The notes under the pieces: model-generated | Told to the model about the DNA's origin: nothing | What the model saw: only the letters and a program-made list of their open reading frames with translations | Databases searched by the model: none | Translations under genes and position numbers: made by a program | In this document: positions 40,318-49,144 of the stretch, piece after piece | Position numbering within the stretch: the stretch's first letter is position 1 | Layout of the letters: every line of letters starts with the position of its first letter | Assembly (NCBI GenBank): GCA_044341025.1 | Contig: JBIISM010000005.1 | Location: forward strand, 62,001-126,000 | DNA from: JABMMZ01 sp044341025 | Lineage (GTDB): Bacteria > Bacteroidota > Bacteroidia > NS11-12g > UBA955 | DNA: 64,000 bases | Direction: 5' to 3'

Positions 40318-43242
40318 ATGAAAAACATCAGTCTCGCGTTGCTTTTATTGCTCACATTTGGCCTAAAAGCTCAGGTTAATTATGCCACATATGGCAAAAA
40401 CACCCATGGAAAATATACTTACACTGTAGTTTCTGGAGATCCTACAAAATCAAGATGGTATATATTGCCTAATGGTCTAACAGTAATTTTGTCGGTAAAT
40501 AAAGACCAACCCCGCGTCCAAACTTTAGTAGCCACAAAAGCAGGAAGTAAAAATGACCCTTCAGATAACACTGGCTTAGCACATTATTTAGAACACATGT
40601 TATTTAAAGGAACCGATCAATATGGTTCTTTAGATTTTGCAAAAGAAAAAATCTATTTAGATCAAATAGATGCTTTATACGAATTGTATAACAAAACAAA
40701 GGATGATGTAAAACGCCGTCAGATATATAGACAAATAGATAGTATTAGTGGCTTGGCTTCTAAATTTAGCATAGCAAATGAATTTGATAAAATGTGCCAA
40801 GGAATAGGAGCCCAAGGTACAAATGCTTTTACCAGTGTAGAACAAACAGTTTATGTAAATGACATCCCTTCTAACAGAGTTCACCAATGGTTGGAAATTG
40901 AAGCTGAGCGCTACAGAAATCCAATTTTGAGACTATTTCACACGGAATTAGAAGCGGTATATGAAGAGAAAAATATTTCTTTGGACAATGATGGAGAAGA
41001 AGCTTTCGAAAAATTATATGCAAGTTTGTTCCGTTCTCATCCTTATGGCACCCAAACCACCATTGGGACAGTTGAACATTTGAAAAACCCTTCTTTAATA
41101 AAAATTAGAAATTATTTTAATACGTATTATGTGCCTAACAATATGGCCATTATTATGGTTGGTGACTTTAACCCTGAAGATGTGATTGAAATGATAGATA
41201 AACATTTTAGTTACATGCAAACCAAAGCTGTTCCTGCTTTTGCATTTAAACAAGAATTTCCAAGAGGAAGACCTGATAGTATAAGCGTAGCAGGTCCAGA
41301 TGCTGCAAACATTATGATGGCATGGCGTTTTGATGGCGTTTCATCAAAACAAGCTACAATTGTAAGGTTAGTAGACCTTATATTGAGTAATAGCAAAGCC
41401 GGTTTGATCGATTTAAATCTTGTTAAGGATCAAAAAGTATTGTCTGCAAGTTCATCGCCAGACTTTATGAAAGATTACAGTGTTCATATTTTTACAGGAA
41501 AACCCAAAGATGGACAGTCTTTAGAAGAAGTGAGAGACTTGTTATTAGCGCAAATTGAAAAGATCAAGAATGGTGAATTTGATGAAGAATTATTAAAAGG
41601 TATCATCGCCAATAATATGGTAGAAGATATCAATAAATTTGACAACAACGATGGGGTTGCCTATTCATTATTGGATGCATTTGTAACAGATAGACAGTGG
41701 AGAGACGTGCTTAATATTAATTTTGATATGAGCAGAATTAAAAAGCAAGAAATTATAGATTTCGTTAAAGAGTATTATACCAGCGGCTATTCAATTGTAT
41801 ACAAAAGAACAGGAGAGGACACCAAACAAGATAAAATAGAAAAGCCAAGTATAACTGAGGTTGAGTTAAACAGAGATAAATCTTCTCAATTTGTAATTGA
41901 CATACTTGAGGAAGAGACTGACAGCATATATCCTGTTTATTTAAATTTTGACAAGGATATAGATAGGGGCAAAGTTGGCAAAGCAGAATTATTGTATAAA
42001 TTGAATGATAAAAATCAATTGTTCACTTTGTATTATGTTGTTGACATGGGTAAATTAAACAACAAAAAATTACCATTTGCCTTAGAGTATTTACAATATT
42101 TAGGTACTGATAAATTTACAGCATCTGAATTGAGTATGAAATTTTACAAACTTGCTTGTAATTTTGGTATATCAACGGGAGAGCAAAGAAGTTATGTTTA
42201 TCTGAATGGACCACAACAAAATTTTAATGAAGCCTTAGCTTTATTTGAGGATTTGTTGTTAAATGCAAAGCCAGATGCTTCAGCCCTTAAAGATTACGTA
42301 GGTAGAATTTTGAAATCAAGAAGTGATGCTAAATTAAACAAACGCTCGGTATCATCTGCCTTGAGTACTTATGCCTTATATGGCAAAGTAAATCCAAGAA
42401 CATACACGCTTAGTAACGCTGAGTTAAATGCCATGAATGCTTCAGAATTGATAGCTTTAATCAAGAATCTTTGTATGCACAAGCATCAAATTATGTATTT
42501 TGGTCCAGAATCAAAAAGCAATATTGAAACCACATTAATTTCAAAACATAAAATGCCTACTGAGTTTATCGCAACGCCAATGGCCTATGAATTTAAGCCA
42601 TTAGTATTTACAAATAACACGGTATTCTTTACCCATTTTGAAATGGTTCAAGCTGAAATAAATTGGAGATCTGGCGCTCAAGTTTTTGACATCAATAAGA
42701 TGCCAAGTATCCGCGCCTTTAATGAATACTTCGGTGGTGGCATGAGCAGTGTTGTTTTTCAAGAAATTAGAGAATCAAGAGCATTGGCTTATTCTACTTA
42801 TGCTGTATATAGTCAGGCCTCGGAGAAGGGCAAATTTGATGTAGCGCTTGCATATGTGGGCACTCAAGCTGATAAATTGAACGATGCCATAAGCTCAATG
42901 AATGAATTGTTAAACAATATGCCTACCAATGAGGAAAGTTTTAATCAGGCTAAACAATCAATATTAAGCAGTATTGAGGCCGAAAGAATCATTAAAGGTG
43001 ATGTATTCTTTTCATACTTAGGCGCCTTAGATATGGGCATAAATTATGATTACAGAAAAATGCTCTACGAAGCAATACAGAAAATTACATTTAATGATGT
43101 CAAAGCATTTCAAGAACAAAACATCAAAGGAAGAAAATGGGCAATAGCAATTGTAGGCTCAAAAGACAAAATTAAAGAATCAGATTTGAAAAAATATGGT
43201 GAATTAAAACTTGTTACTTTAGAAGACATATTTGGATATTAA
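40318..43242 (+). CDS. Exported M16 (insulinase/pitrilysin-like) zinc peptidase
   Basis: A 974-residue exported peptidase with a signal peptide (about 1-19, ending LKAQ). The zinc site is the inverted HxxEH motif, His89-Glu92-His93 in HYLEHMLFKGT, with the downstream glutamate expected in the ELEAVYEEKNI segment. The protein has the pitrilysin layout of two halves: an N-terminal active half (about 30-480) and a C-terminal inactive half containing FNEYFGGGMSSVVFQEIRESRALAYS, which binds substrate. Such enzymes degrade peptides inside a closed chamber. Being single-chain with both halves, it needs no partner. A bidirectional terminator follows. Confidence 0.94.
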   Translation: MKNISLALLLLLTFGLKAQVNYATYGKNTHGKYTYTVVSGDPTKSRWYILPNGLTVILSVNKDQPRVQTLVATKAGSKNDPSDNTGLAHYLEHMLFKGTDQYGSLDFAKEKIYLDQIDALYELYNKTKDDVKRRQIYRQIDSISGLASKFSIANEFDKMCQGIGAQGTNAFTSVEQTVYVNDIPSNRVHQWLEIEAERYRNPILRLFHTELEAVYEEKNISLDNDGEEAFEKLYASLFRSHPYGTQTTIGTVEHLKNPSLIKIRNYFNTYYVPNNMAIIMVGDFNPEDVIEMIDKHFSYMQTKAVPAFAFKQEFPRGRPDSISVAGPDAANIMMAWRFDGVSSKQATIVRLVDLILSNSKAGLIDLNLVKDQKVLSASSSPDFMKDYSVHIFTGKPKDGQSLEEVRDLLLAQIEKIKNGEFDEELLKGIIANNMVEDINKFDNNDGVAYSLLDAFVTDRQWRDVLNINFDMSRIKKQEIIDFVKEYYTSGYSIVYKRTGEDTKQDKIEKPSITEVELNRDKSSQFVIDILEEETDSIYPVYLNFDKDIDRGKVGKAELLYKLNDKNQLFTLYYVVDMGKLNNKKLPFALEYLQYLGTDKFTASELSMKFYKLACNFGISTGEQRSYVYLNGPQQNFNEALALFEDLLLNAKPDASALKDYVGRILKSRSDAKLNKRSVSSALSTYALYGKVNPRTYTLSNAELNAMNASELIALIKNLCMHKHQIMYFGPESKSNIETTLISKHKMPTEFIATPMAYEFKPLVFTNNTVFFTHFEMVQAEINWRSGAQVFDINKMPSIRAFNEYFGGGMSSVVFQEIRESRALAYSTYAVYSQASEKGKFDVALAYVGTQADKLNDAISSMNELLNNMPTNEESFNQAKQSILSSIEAERIIKGDVFFSYLGALDMGINYDYRKMLYEAIQKITFNDVKAFQEQNIKGRKWAIAIVGSKDKIKESDLKKYGELKLVTLEDIFGY

Positions 43243-43254
43243 TATCATAAAGGT

Positions 43255-43295
43255 ACAACAAAAAAGGCTATCCAATGGATAGCCTTTTTTGTTGT
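43255..43295. terminator. Bidirectional terminator, 19-bp perfect stem
   Basis: A perfect 19-bp inverted repeat with a 3-base loop (AAT) between the convergent M16 peptidase and small membrane-protein genes. The core is GGCTATCC / GGATAGCC flanked by A6 and T6 tracts, so it can terminate from both sides. Confidence 0.92.
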
Positions 43296-43320
43296 AATTC
43301 TCCCGCCCTGAAATAAGTTT

Positions 43321-43743
43321 TTATCTCACCCAAGGAATGCCAGCTAGAATTAACAATAAGGCTATTCCAAAGAATATAAGACTTGTCTTTTTTACTTTGG
43401 CTGCAGTATCTGAATTTTTCACTTTGCTATATCCAATGTGAACTAAGGCTAAGGCAGCAAGCATTAAAATAAAATGTTCAACGGCAATTTTTCTTAAATA
43501 GCCGGTCTTCATAACATGACCCATTCCTTCTGCGAATGCTTTCAGGCCAAATGGGCTATCGCCAAAGTATAAAAGCAAACCAACCAGTAATTGTATATCA
43601 CAAAAAATCATAAACACCAAACCAGGTAGTTTGCTTGATTTGCTTAAAGAATTATTCAAAAAAGGGATTAGGATTGCTAATAATCCTGCAACTAATACCA
43701 ACCAACGGGTATGTGAATGGGTGCTAACTAATAAAGAGTACAT
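43321..43743 (-). CDS. Conserved four-helix membrane protein (cytochrome b561-like by appearance)
   Basis: A 140-residue inner-membrane protein with four hydrophobic helices and conserved-looking histidines: HSHTRW at the start of helix 1, AVEHFILMLAALALVHIGYSK in helix 3. It ends GIPWVR. I recognise the general family from Bacteroidota genomes, where it is sometimes labelled cytochrome B; the histidine placement could allow haem ligation, but this is not shown. It is a single gene with its own -7 element (43761-43768) and shares the strong terminator with the M16 peptidase. Confidence 0.75.
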   Translation of the reverse strand: MYSLLVSTHSHTRWLVLVAGLLAILIPFLNNSLSKSSKLPGLVFMIFCDIQLLVGLLLYFGDSPFGLKAFAEGMGHVMKTGYLRKIAVEHFILMLAALALVHIGYSKVKNSDTAAKVKKTSLIFFGIALLLILAGIPWVR

Positions 43744-43760
43744 ATATTGATTTTGAATTA

Positions 43761-43768
43761 CAAAAGTA
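43761..43768 (-). promoter_or_regulatory. -7 element before the four-helix membrane protein gene
   Basis: TACTTTTG on the minus strand, a full TAnnTTTG match 17 bases before the ATG. Confidence 0.5.
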
Positions 43769-43807
43769 ATTTAAACCAATTAAAAGGAAAGATTTTTTTT
43801 GCTTGAT

Positions 43808-45562
43808 CTAATTAATTGATTGGCTAATAATGGAATGAATCTGTTCTTTAATTTTAGAATTGCTTAATCCTTCAATTTGATATAGGGTTTCCATGCTGCC
43901 GTGGCTAACAAAATGATCTTTAATAGAAATTGAATGAATTTTTGATTTCGAGTTTGTTTTTGAAGCCTCTAACATAATTGTGCTTGCAACACTTCCAATT
44001 TCTTGGCCCTCCTCAATTACGATGATATCACGGTATATTTCAAAAACTTTTTTTAATAATGAAGCATCCAATGGTTTGACAAAACGTAAATCGTAATGTG
44101 AAATATTTAATTCTTCTGCAATTTCTTGACATCTGATTCCTATAGTCCCGATGCTTATAAGAGCAGTTTTTTGACACCGTTCACTTAAGACCACTGAACT
44201 TCCAATTTCTAATTTTACTAATGGACTGTCTGTAAATTCCTCACCTGCTTCACCCCTAGGATAACGAATTACAATTGGCCCTTTTTTATAAATAGAGGCC
44301 GTATAAATTGCATTTCTTAATTCCATTTGATTTCTGGGAGAAATGATACATATATTAGGTATAGTTTGAAGAAATGCGAGGTCAAAAACACCATGGTGGG
44401 TTGGCCCATCTTCGCCCACCAAACCTGCTCGGTCAATTGCGAAAATAACTGGTAAATTCTGCAAAGCTACATCATGAATTAATTGATCATAGCCTCTTTG
44501 TAAAAATGTTGAATATATGCAACAGAATACAGTCAATCCTGATGCTGCCAATCCGGCCGAAAATGTTATTGCATGCTGCTCTGCAATGCCAACATCAAAA
44601 ACTCTATCTGGAAAAATTTCTTGCATAAAATGCAAAGAACTGCCTGATACCATAGCAGGAGTAACTGCAACAATATTTTCATCTTTCTGCGCTATCTCAA
44701 GTAATGTTTTACCAAAAATATCTTGATACTTTACCCGCAAATCCTTTGGTTTGGTGTTTTTGCCTGATAGTTTGTCGAATTTAGAAGTGCTGTGCCACTT
44801 TGTTTGCTCCAATTCGGCTGGTTCATAACCTTTGCCTTTAAGTGTTTTTATATGTATAATTTTCGGACCAGAAAGCAATTTGCTTCTTTCTAAAACAGAA
44901 ATTAATGCATTTAAATCGTGCCCGTCTATTGGACCTAAATATTGGAATCCTAAATCTGTAAAGAAATTTTCTTTTTTGAATTCTAGTTTTTCCAAGTATT
45001 CGCCAAGTGCGCCTTGACTTGGATCAATGCCAATATGGTTGTCGTTGATGATGATAGAAATATTGCAATTTGATGTCCCAGCGTTGTTAAGCGCCTCAAA
45101 AGCTTGACCAGCACTTAATGCACCATCTCCTATCACTGCGATGTGTTGCCTGTCGATTTTTTTTAGAATGGCCGCTTGCGCATATCCCAGGGCTGCTGAA
45201 ATTGAGGTTGAAGAATGCGCAGTTCCAAATGGATCGAATTCACTTTCACTCATTTTAGGAAATCCACTAATGCCCTCAAATTGCCTTAAAGTATGAAAAA
45301 GAGTTTTTCTTTTGGTTAAGATTTTGTGCGCGTAAGCTTGATGCCCAACATCCCAAATTAAAATGTCATTTGGCGTGTCAAATACTCTGTGCAGCGCCAC
45401 ACTTAACTCAACAACCCCAAGGTTTGCGGCAAAATGACCACCGTATTCAGCAATTTGCTCAATTAGATAATTTCTTAGCCAATTTGCATAATCATTTAGA
45501 CTGCTGAATGGCAATTGTTTCAATTGCTGCGGACTATCAATTTCTTCAAAGCTTGGTATCAC
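43808..45562 (-). CDS. dxs: 1-deoxy-D-xylulose-5-phosphate synthase
   Basis: A 584-residue thiamine-diphosphate enzyme that condenses pyruvate and glyceraldehyde-3-phosphate, the entry step of the MEP isoprenoid pathway. Motifs: GGHFAANLGVVELSVALH, DVGHQAYAHKIL, the TPP motif GDGALSAGQAFEALNNA, catalytic glutamate in VGIAEQHAITFSAG, and RAGLVGEDGPTHHG. It is some 35-50 residues shorter than the E. coli enzyme, but all three domains are present. The GTG start is only 4 bases from a -7 element, so the mRNA is probably leaderless. It is divergent from the fused E1 gene. Confidence 0.95.
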   Translation of the reverse strand: MIPSFEEIDSPQQLKQLPFSSLNDYANWLRNYLIEQIAEYGGHFAANLGVVELSVALHRVFDTPNDILIWDVGHQAYAHKILTKRKTLFHTLRQFEGISGFPKMSESEFDPFGTAHSSTSISAALGYAQAAILKKIDRQHIAVIGDGALSAGQAFEALNNAGTSNCNISIIINDNHIGIDPSQGALGEYLEKLEFKKENFFTDLGFQYLGPIDGHDLNALISVLERSKLLSGPKIIHIKTLKGKGYEPAELEQTKWHSTSKFDKLSGKNTKPKDLRVKYQDIFGKTLLEIAQKDENIVAVTPAMVSGSSLHFMQEIFPDRVFDVGIAEQHAITFSAGLAASGLTVFCCIYSTFLQRGYDQLIHDVALQNLPVIFAIDRAGLVGEDGPTHHGVFDLAFLQTIPNICIISPRNQMELRNAIYTASIYKKGPIVIRYPRGEAGEEFTDSPLVKLEIGSSVVLSERCQKTALISIGTIGIRCQEIAEELNISHYDLRFVKPLDASLLKKVFEIYRDIIVIEEGQEIGSVASTIMLEASKTNSKSKIHSISIKDHFVSHGSMETLYQIEGLSNSKIKEQIHSIISQSIN

Positions 45563-45566
45563 TTTG

Positions 45567-45574
45567 CAAAAATA
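45567..45574 (-). promoter_or_regulatory. -7 element at the dxs start
   Basis: TATTTTTG on the minus strand, a full TAnnTTTG match ending 4 bases before the GTG start; transcription would begin at or next to the start codon. Confidence 0.5.
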
Positions 45575-45654
45575 GGTAAATTAGCGATTTTTATAGTATT
45601 TCTGATCTTCTTGAATGCTAATATTTAGCCCCTTATTTGCTGAATAAATTCCTT

Positions 45655-45685
45655 TTTGTCAAATATCCGATAAATTGTACTTTTG
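45655..45685 (+). promoter_or_regulatory. Promoter of the fused E1 gene (-33 TTTG, -7 TACTTTTG)
   Basis: TTTG (45655-45658), a 19-base spacer and TACTTTTG (45678-45685): a complete Bacteroidota promoter. The ATG at 45702 lies 16 bases beyond the -7 box, which excludes the in-frame TTG at 45675 as the start. Confidence 0.72.
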
Positions 45686-45701
45686 CACTATTGCACCAAC
45701 T

Positions 45702-48086
45702 ATGGCAAAAGATAAACAAAACATGGATTTTGAAGCTTTTAGAGCTGAGGTATTAAGCGATTATAAACTGGTATTTGAAAGCCGACAAGCAAGTTTATTG
45801 GGCCGAAAGGAAGTATTAACTGGAAAAGCAAAGTTTGGTATTTTCGGTGATGGTAAAGAAGTTGCTCAAATTGCTATGGCAAAAGCCTTTAAAAAAGGGG
45901 ATACCAGAAGTGGCTATTACCGCGATCAGACCTTTATGTTTGCCACTGGTATTAATACCATTCAACAATTCTTTGCGCAATTGTACGCACATACTGATAT
46001 TGAAGCTGAGCCAAATAGCGCAGGAAGAAGCATGAATGGACATTTTGGTTCAAGACAGCTCGATGAAAATGGGAATTGGCTTCCGCAAACAGATCGTTTT
46101 AATTCATCCTCGGATATTTCTCCAACTGCTGGTCAAATGCCTAGATTATTGGGTTTAGCACTCGCTTCAAAATTATACAGACAAAATCCTGATTTACACA
46201 ATTTCACTGATTTTTCTAATCAAGGAAATGAAGTTGCCTTCGGAACTATTGGCAATGCAAGTACCAGTGAAGGTGGTTTTTGGGAAGTAATAAATGCCGC
46301 AGGTGTATTGCAAGTTCCTATGGCAATGAGCGTTTGGGATGATGGATATGGAATTTCTGTGCCAGCTAAATACCAAACAACAAAAGAAAATATCAGCACA
46401 TTGTTAAAAGGATTTAATAGTGGTGCGGATGGAGTTGGTGTTGACATTTATAATGCCAAAGGTTGGGATTACGCGGAGTTGTGTAAAGTATATCAAGATG
46501 CGATTGAGCATTGCAGAACCTTGCATAGACCAGTTTTAATACACATTAATGAAGTTACTCAACCCCAAGGTCATAGTACCTCGGGTTCACATGAACGCTA
46601 CAAATCAAAAGAGAGATTGCAATGGGAGCTTGATTTTGATTGTGTTAAAAAAATGCGTGAATGGATTGAAGAAAATAAAATAGCAAGCGCTAATGAATTA
46701 AACGATATTGAGAATGGAGCAATAGAATATGTTAATACTTGTAGAAAGAATGCCTGGGAAGCTTTTATAGCGCCAATGAAAAAAGAATTGGCAGATGTAA
46801 TTGATCTGTTTGGTGTAATAACGCATCCATCAGCAGTAGAAGCAGTTAAAACTTTAGTGTCGACCAAAGATGCCATTAGAAAAGACATTGGAATGGCAAT
46901 TAACAAAGTCCTTATTGCGACAATTTCCAGCCAAATTGAGGGAAGAAGTGAATTAAAAGAATACTATGAGGCCTTTATAAAAGAAAATCACAATCGATAT
47001 TCTTCTTATTTACACAGCGCGTCAAATTCAAGTATTGGATCAATTGGTGAAATTAAAGCAGAGTATGCTGATGAAATATTAGTTGATGGCAGAGAAGTTG
47101 TTCTTGCTTGTTTTGATGCAGCATTAGAGCGTGATCCTAGAGTATTCGCATTTGGCGAAGATGTTGGAACGATAGGCGATGTAAATCAAGGATTTGCTGG
47201 GATGCAAGAGAAATATGGCGAACTCCGAGTTTCAGATACGGGAATCCGAGAATTAAGCATCATCGGTCAGGGCATAGGCACAGCTTTGCGCGGCCTTAGA
47301 CCAATTGCGGAAATACAATATTTGGATTATTTATTGTATGCCCTTCAAATCATGAGCGATGATATAGCTACCCTTCAATACAGAACAAGAGGTGGTCAGA
47401 AAGCACCAATTATTATTAGAACTAGAGGGCATAGACTTGAGGGTATTTGGCATAGTGGATCTCCAATGGGCATGATTGTTCATGCTGTTAGAGGAATGCA
47501 TGTATGCGTGCCAAGAAATATGACTCAAGCGGCAGGAATGTATAATTTGCTGTTAAAGGCAGATGAGCCGGCTTTGGTGATAGAGTGTTTAAATGGATAC
47601 AGATTGAAAGAGAAAATGCCAAGTAATATTGGTGAATTTACTGTCCCTTTGGGTATGCCAGAAATAATCAATAATGGCAATGATGTAACAATAGTGGGTT
47701 ATGGCAGTACGCTTCGCATCATTCAAGATGCCATTAAAAAGTTAGAAGAGGTAGGCATCAGTTGTGAGTTGATTGACGTTCAAACATTATTGCCATTTGA
47801 TACCAGCCACACAATTGTAGATTCAATCAAGAAAACCAATAAGGTGGTGTTTATAGATGAAGATGTTCCAGGGGGTGCAACATCCTACATGATGCAAAAA
47901 GTTCTAGAAGAGCAAAAGGCATATTTACATCTTGATGCTGCGCCATTGACCATTACTTCTAAAGCACACCGACCGGCATATGGTACAGATGGTGATTATT
48001 TCTCTAAGCCAAATGCAGAGGAGATTTTTATTCGTATTTATGAATTGATGAGCGAATACAATCCAAATAAGTATCCTGTTTTTTAA
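45702..48086 (+). CDS. Fused E1 alpha/beta 2-oxoacid dehydrogenase (TPP-dependent)
   Basis: A 794-residue protein joining both subunits of a 2-oxoacid dehydrogenase E1. The N-terminal half (about 1-320) is the alpha part, with YYRDQTFMFATG, the TPP region FGTIGNASTSEGGFWEVINAAG and the phosphorylation-loop-like HSTSGSHERY. The C-terminal half (about 460-790) is the beta part: VFAFGEDVGTIGDVNQGF, GIRELSIIGQGIGTALRGLRPIAEIQYLDYLLYAL and FIDEDVPGGATSYM. It decarboxylates a 2-oxoacid and acylates an E2 lipoyl group. Branched-chain oxoacids or pyruvate are both possible; E2 and E3 are not nearby. The fusion is a known Bacteroidota arrangement. Confidence 0.92.
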   Translation: MAKDKQNMDFEAFRAEVLSDYKLVFESRQASLLGRKEVLTGKAKFGIFGDGKEVAQIAMAKAFKKGDTRSGYYRDQTFMFATGINTIQQFFAQLYAHTDIEAEPNSAGRSMNGHFGSRQLDENGNWLPQTDRFNSSSDISPTAGQMPRLLGLALASKLYRQNPDLHNFTDFSNQGNEVAFGTIGNASTSEGGFWEVINAAGVLQVPMAMSVWDDGYGISVPAKYQTTKENISTLLKGFNSGADGVGVDIYNAKGWDYAELCKVYQDAIEHCRTLHRPVLIHINEVTQPQGHSTSGSHERYKSKERLQWELDFDCVKKMREWIEENKIASANELNDIENGAIEYVNTCRKNAWEAFIAPMKKELADVIDLFGVITHPSAVEAVKTLVSTKDAIRKDIGMAINKVLIATISSQIEGRSELKEYYEAFIKENHNRYSSYLHSASNSSIGSIGEIKAEYADEILVDGREVVLACFDAALERDPRVFAFGEDVGTIGDVNQGFAGMQEKYGELRVSDTGIRELSIIGQGIGTALRGLRPIAEIQYLDYLLYALQIMSDDIATLQYRTRGGQKAPIIIRTRGHRLEGIWHSGSPMGMIVHAVRGMHVCVPRNMTQAAGMYNLLLKADEPALVIECLNGYRLKEKMPSNIGEFTVPLGMPEIINNGNDVTIVGYGSTLRIIQDAIKKLEEVGISCELIDVQTLLPFDTSHTIVDSIKKTNKVVFIDEDVPGGATSYMMQKVLEEQKAYLHLDAAPLTITSKAHRPAYGTDGDYFSKPNAEEIFIRIYELMSEYNPNKYPVF

Positions 48087-48091
48087 GAGAA

Positions 48092-49144
48092 TTAGAATTC
48101 TTCTTCTTCAGTTGTTTCGCTTATTTTAATTACGCGTTTCTTGGTGTATTGATTTCTAATAAATATATACACAGCACAAAGTGCAACTGTTAAAATAAAC
48201 AAAATACTTAATTGTGCAGATGGTCTGCCCTGCAATGGGAGAGCAATAACAATAATTGATACCAAAGCTTGCAACGATGCGTATATAATAGCTATATTAA
48301 CGTGCTTGTATTTTCCAACATGGACCAATTTTTTAAAGAGAAAATCACGGTGAGGAACAAAAATATTTTCTCTTAATAGAAGCTTAAAAATAACGGTAAG
48401 GCCTGCATCTATTCCAAAGACAGAAAACAACAATAAGTAGGCGAAATTCCCGGTTTTAAAGATCAAATTCATGATTAAATAAAGAATGATAAAGGCTAAG
48501 GCGATACTTCCCGTGTCGCCCGCAAAAACGATCGCCTTACGTCGCAAATTTAAACCAAGGAAAATAGATATTCCAATGATGTATGTATATAAAAATTCAT
48601 TTTTTATAAATGTTACTTCATTGCCTTGAATGTCTGTAGAATTAGAATTTAACCAAAGCAAACTAAGAAGTATCACTAACGTGTTCAAACCAAGCATGCC
48701 ATTTATGCCATCCATGAAATTAAACGCATTTAAAACGCCGATACCGAGTATTACAATAGCAATAATTAATGGCCATTTTTCGATGAACATATAACTAAAA
48801 GGAAGTTCAATAGCCATTACCAACAAGGCGAAAATTTGAAAAATAAGTCTAATGAAATGTTTAATAAAAAACAAATCATCCATATAACTCACAAGTCCAA
48901 TTAAAATTAAACCAATAATGAAGTATCCATTTATTGTGTAAGGGAATGCTATGCTGTATACAAGTAAACCAAATAAAACAAAAATGCCAAATCCGGTAAT
49001 GGTTCGGTTAACGTGCGAACTTCTGCCAACAGGATGGTCATAAATTTTGAAAAAATGAGCCGTCTTTATATACATCAAAGTGAATATAATAAAGCACACT
49101 GGCGCAATCAAATAGTAGTAAAATTCGATTGCTGTTTTATTCAT
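48092..49144 (-). CDS. WecA/MraY-family polyprenyl-phosphate sugar-1-phosphate transferase
   Basis: A 350-residue membrane protein with about ten helices, of the family that moves a HexNAc-1-phosphate from UDP-sugar to undecaprenyl phosphate. Motifs are VSYMDDLFFI (DD pair), NAFNFMDGINGM (NxxNxxDGxDGL type), FAGDTGSIALAF and FVPHRDFLFKKLVHVG, a variant of the sugar-recognition loop (HIHH in WecA), which suggests a different sugar. It probably starts surface polysaccharide synthesis rather than peptidoglycan. Its start overlaps the acyl-CoA synthetase gene by eight bases, so the three-gene reverse operon GT2-fusion / synthetase / WecA-like is tightly coupled. Confidence 0.88.
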   Translation of the reverse strand: MNKTAIEFYYYLIAPVCFIIFTLMYIKTAHFFKIYDHPVGRSSHVNRTITGFGIFVLFGLLVYSIAFPYTINGYFIIGLILIGLVSYMDDLFFIKHFIRLIFQIFALLVMAIELPFSYMFIEKWPLIIAIVILGIGVLNAFNFMDGINGMLGLNTLVILLSLLWLNSNSTDIQGNEVTFIKNEFLYTYIIGISIFLGLNLRRKAIVFAGDTGSIALAFIILYLIMNLIFKTGNFAYLLLFSVFGIDAGLTVIFKLLLRENIFVPHRDFLFKKLVHVGKYKHVNIAIIYASLQALVSIIVIALPLQGRPSAQLSILFILTVALCAVYIFIRNQYTKKRVIKISETTEEEEF

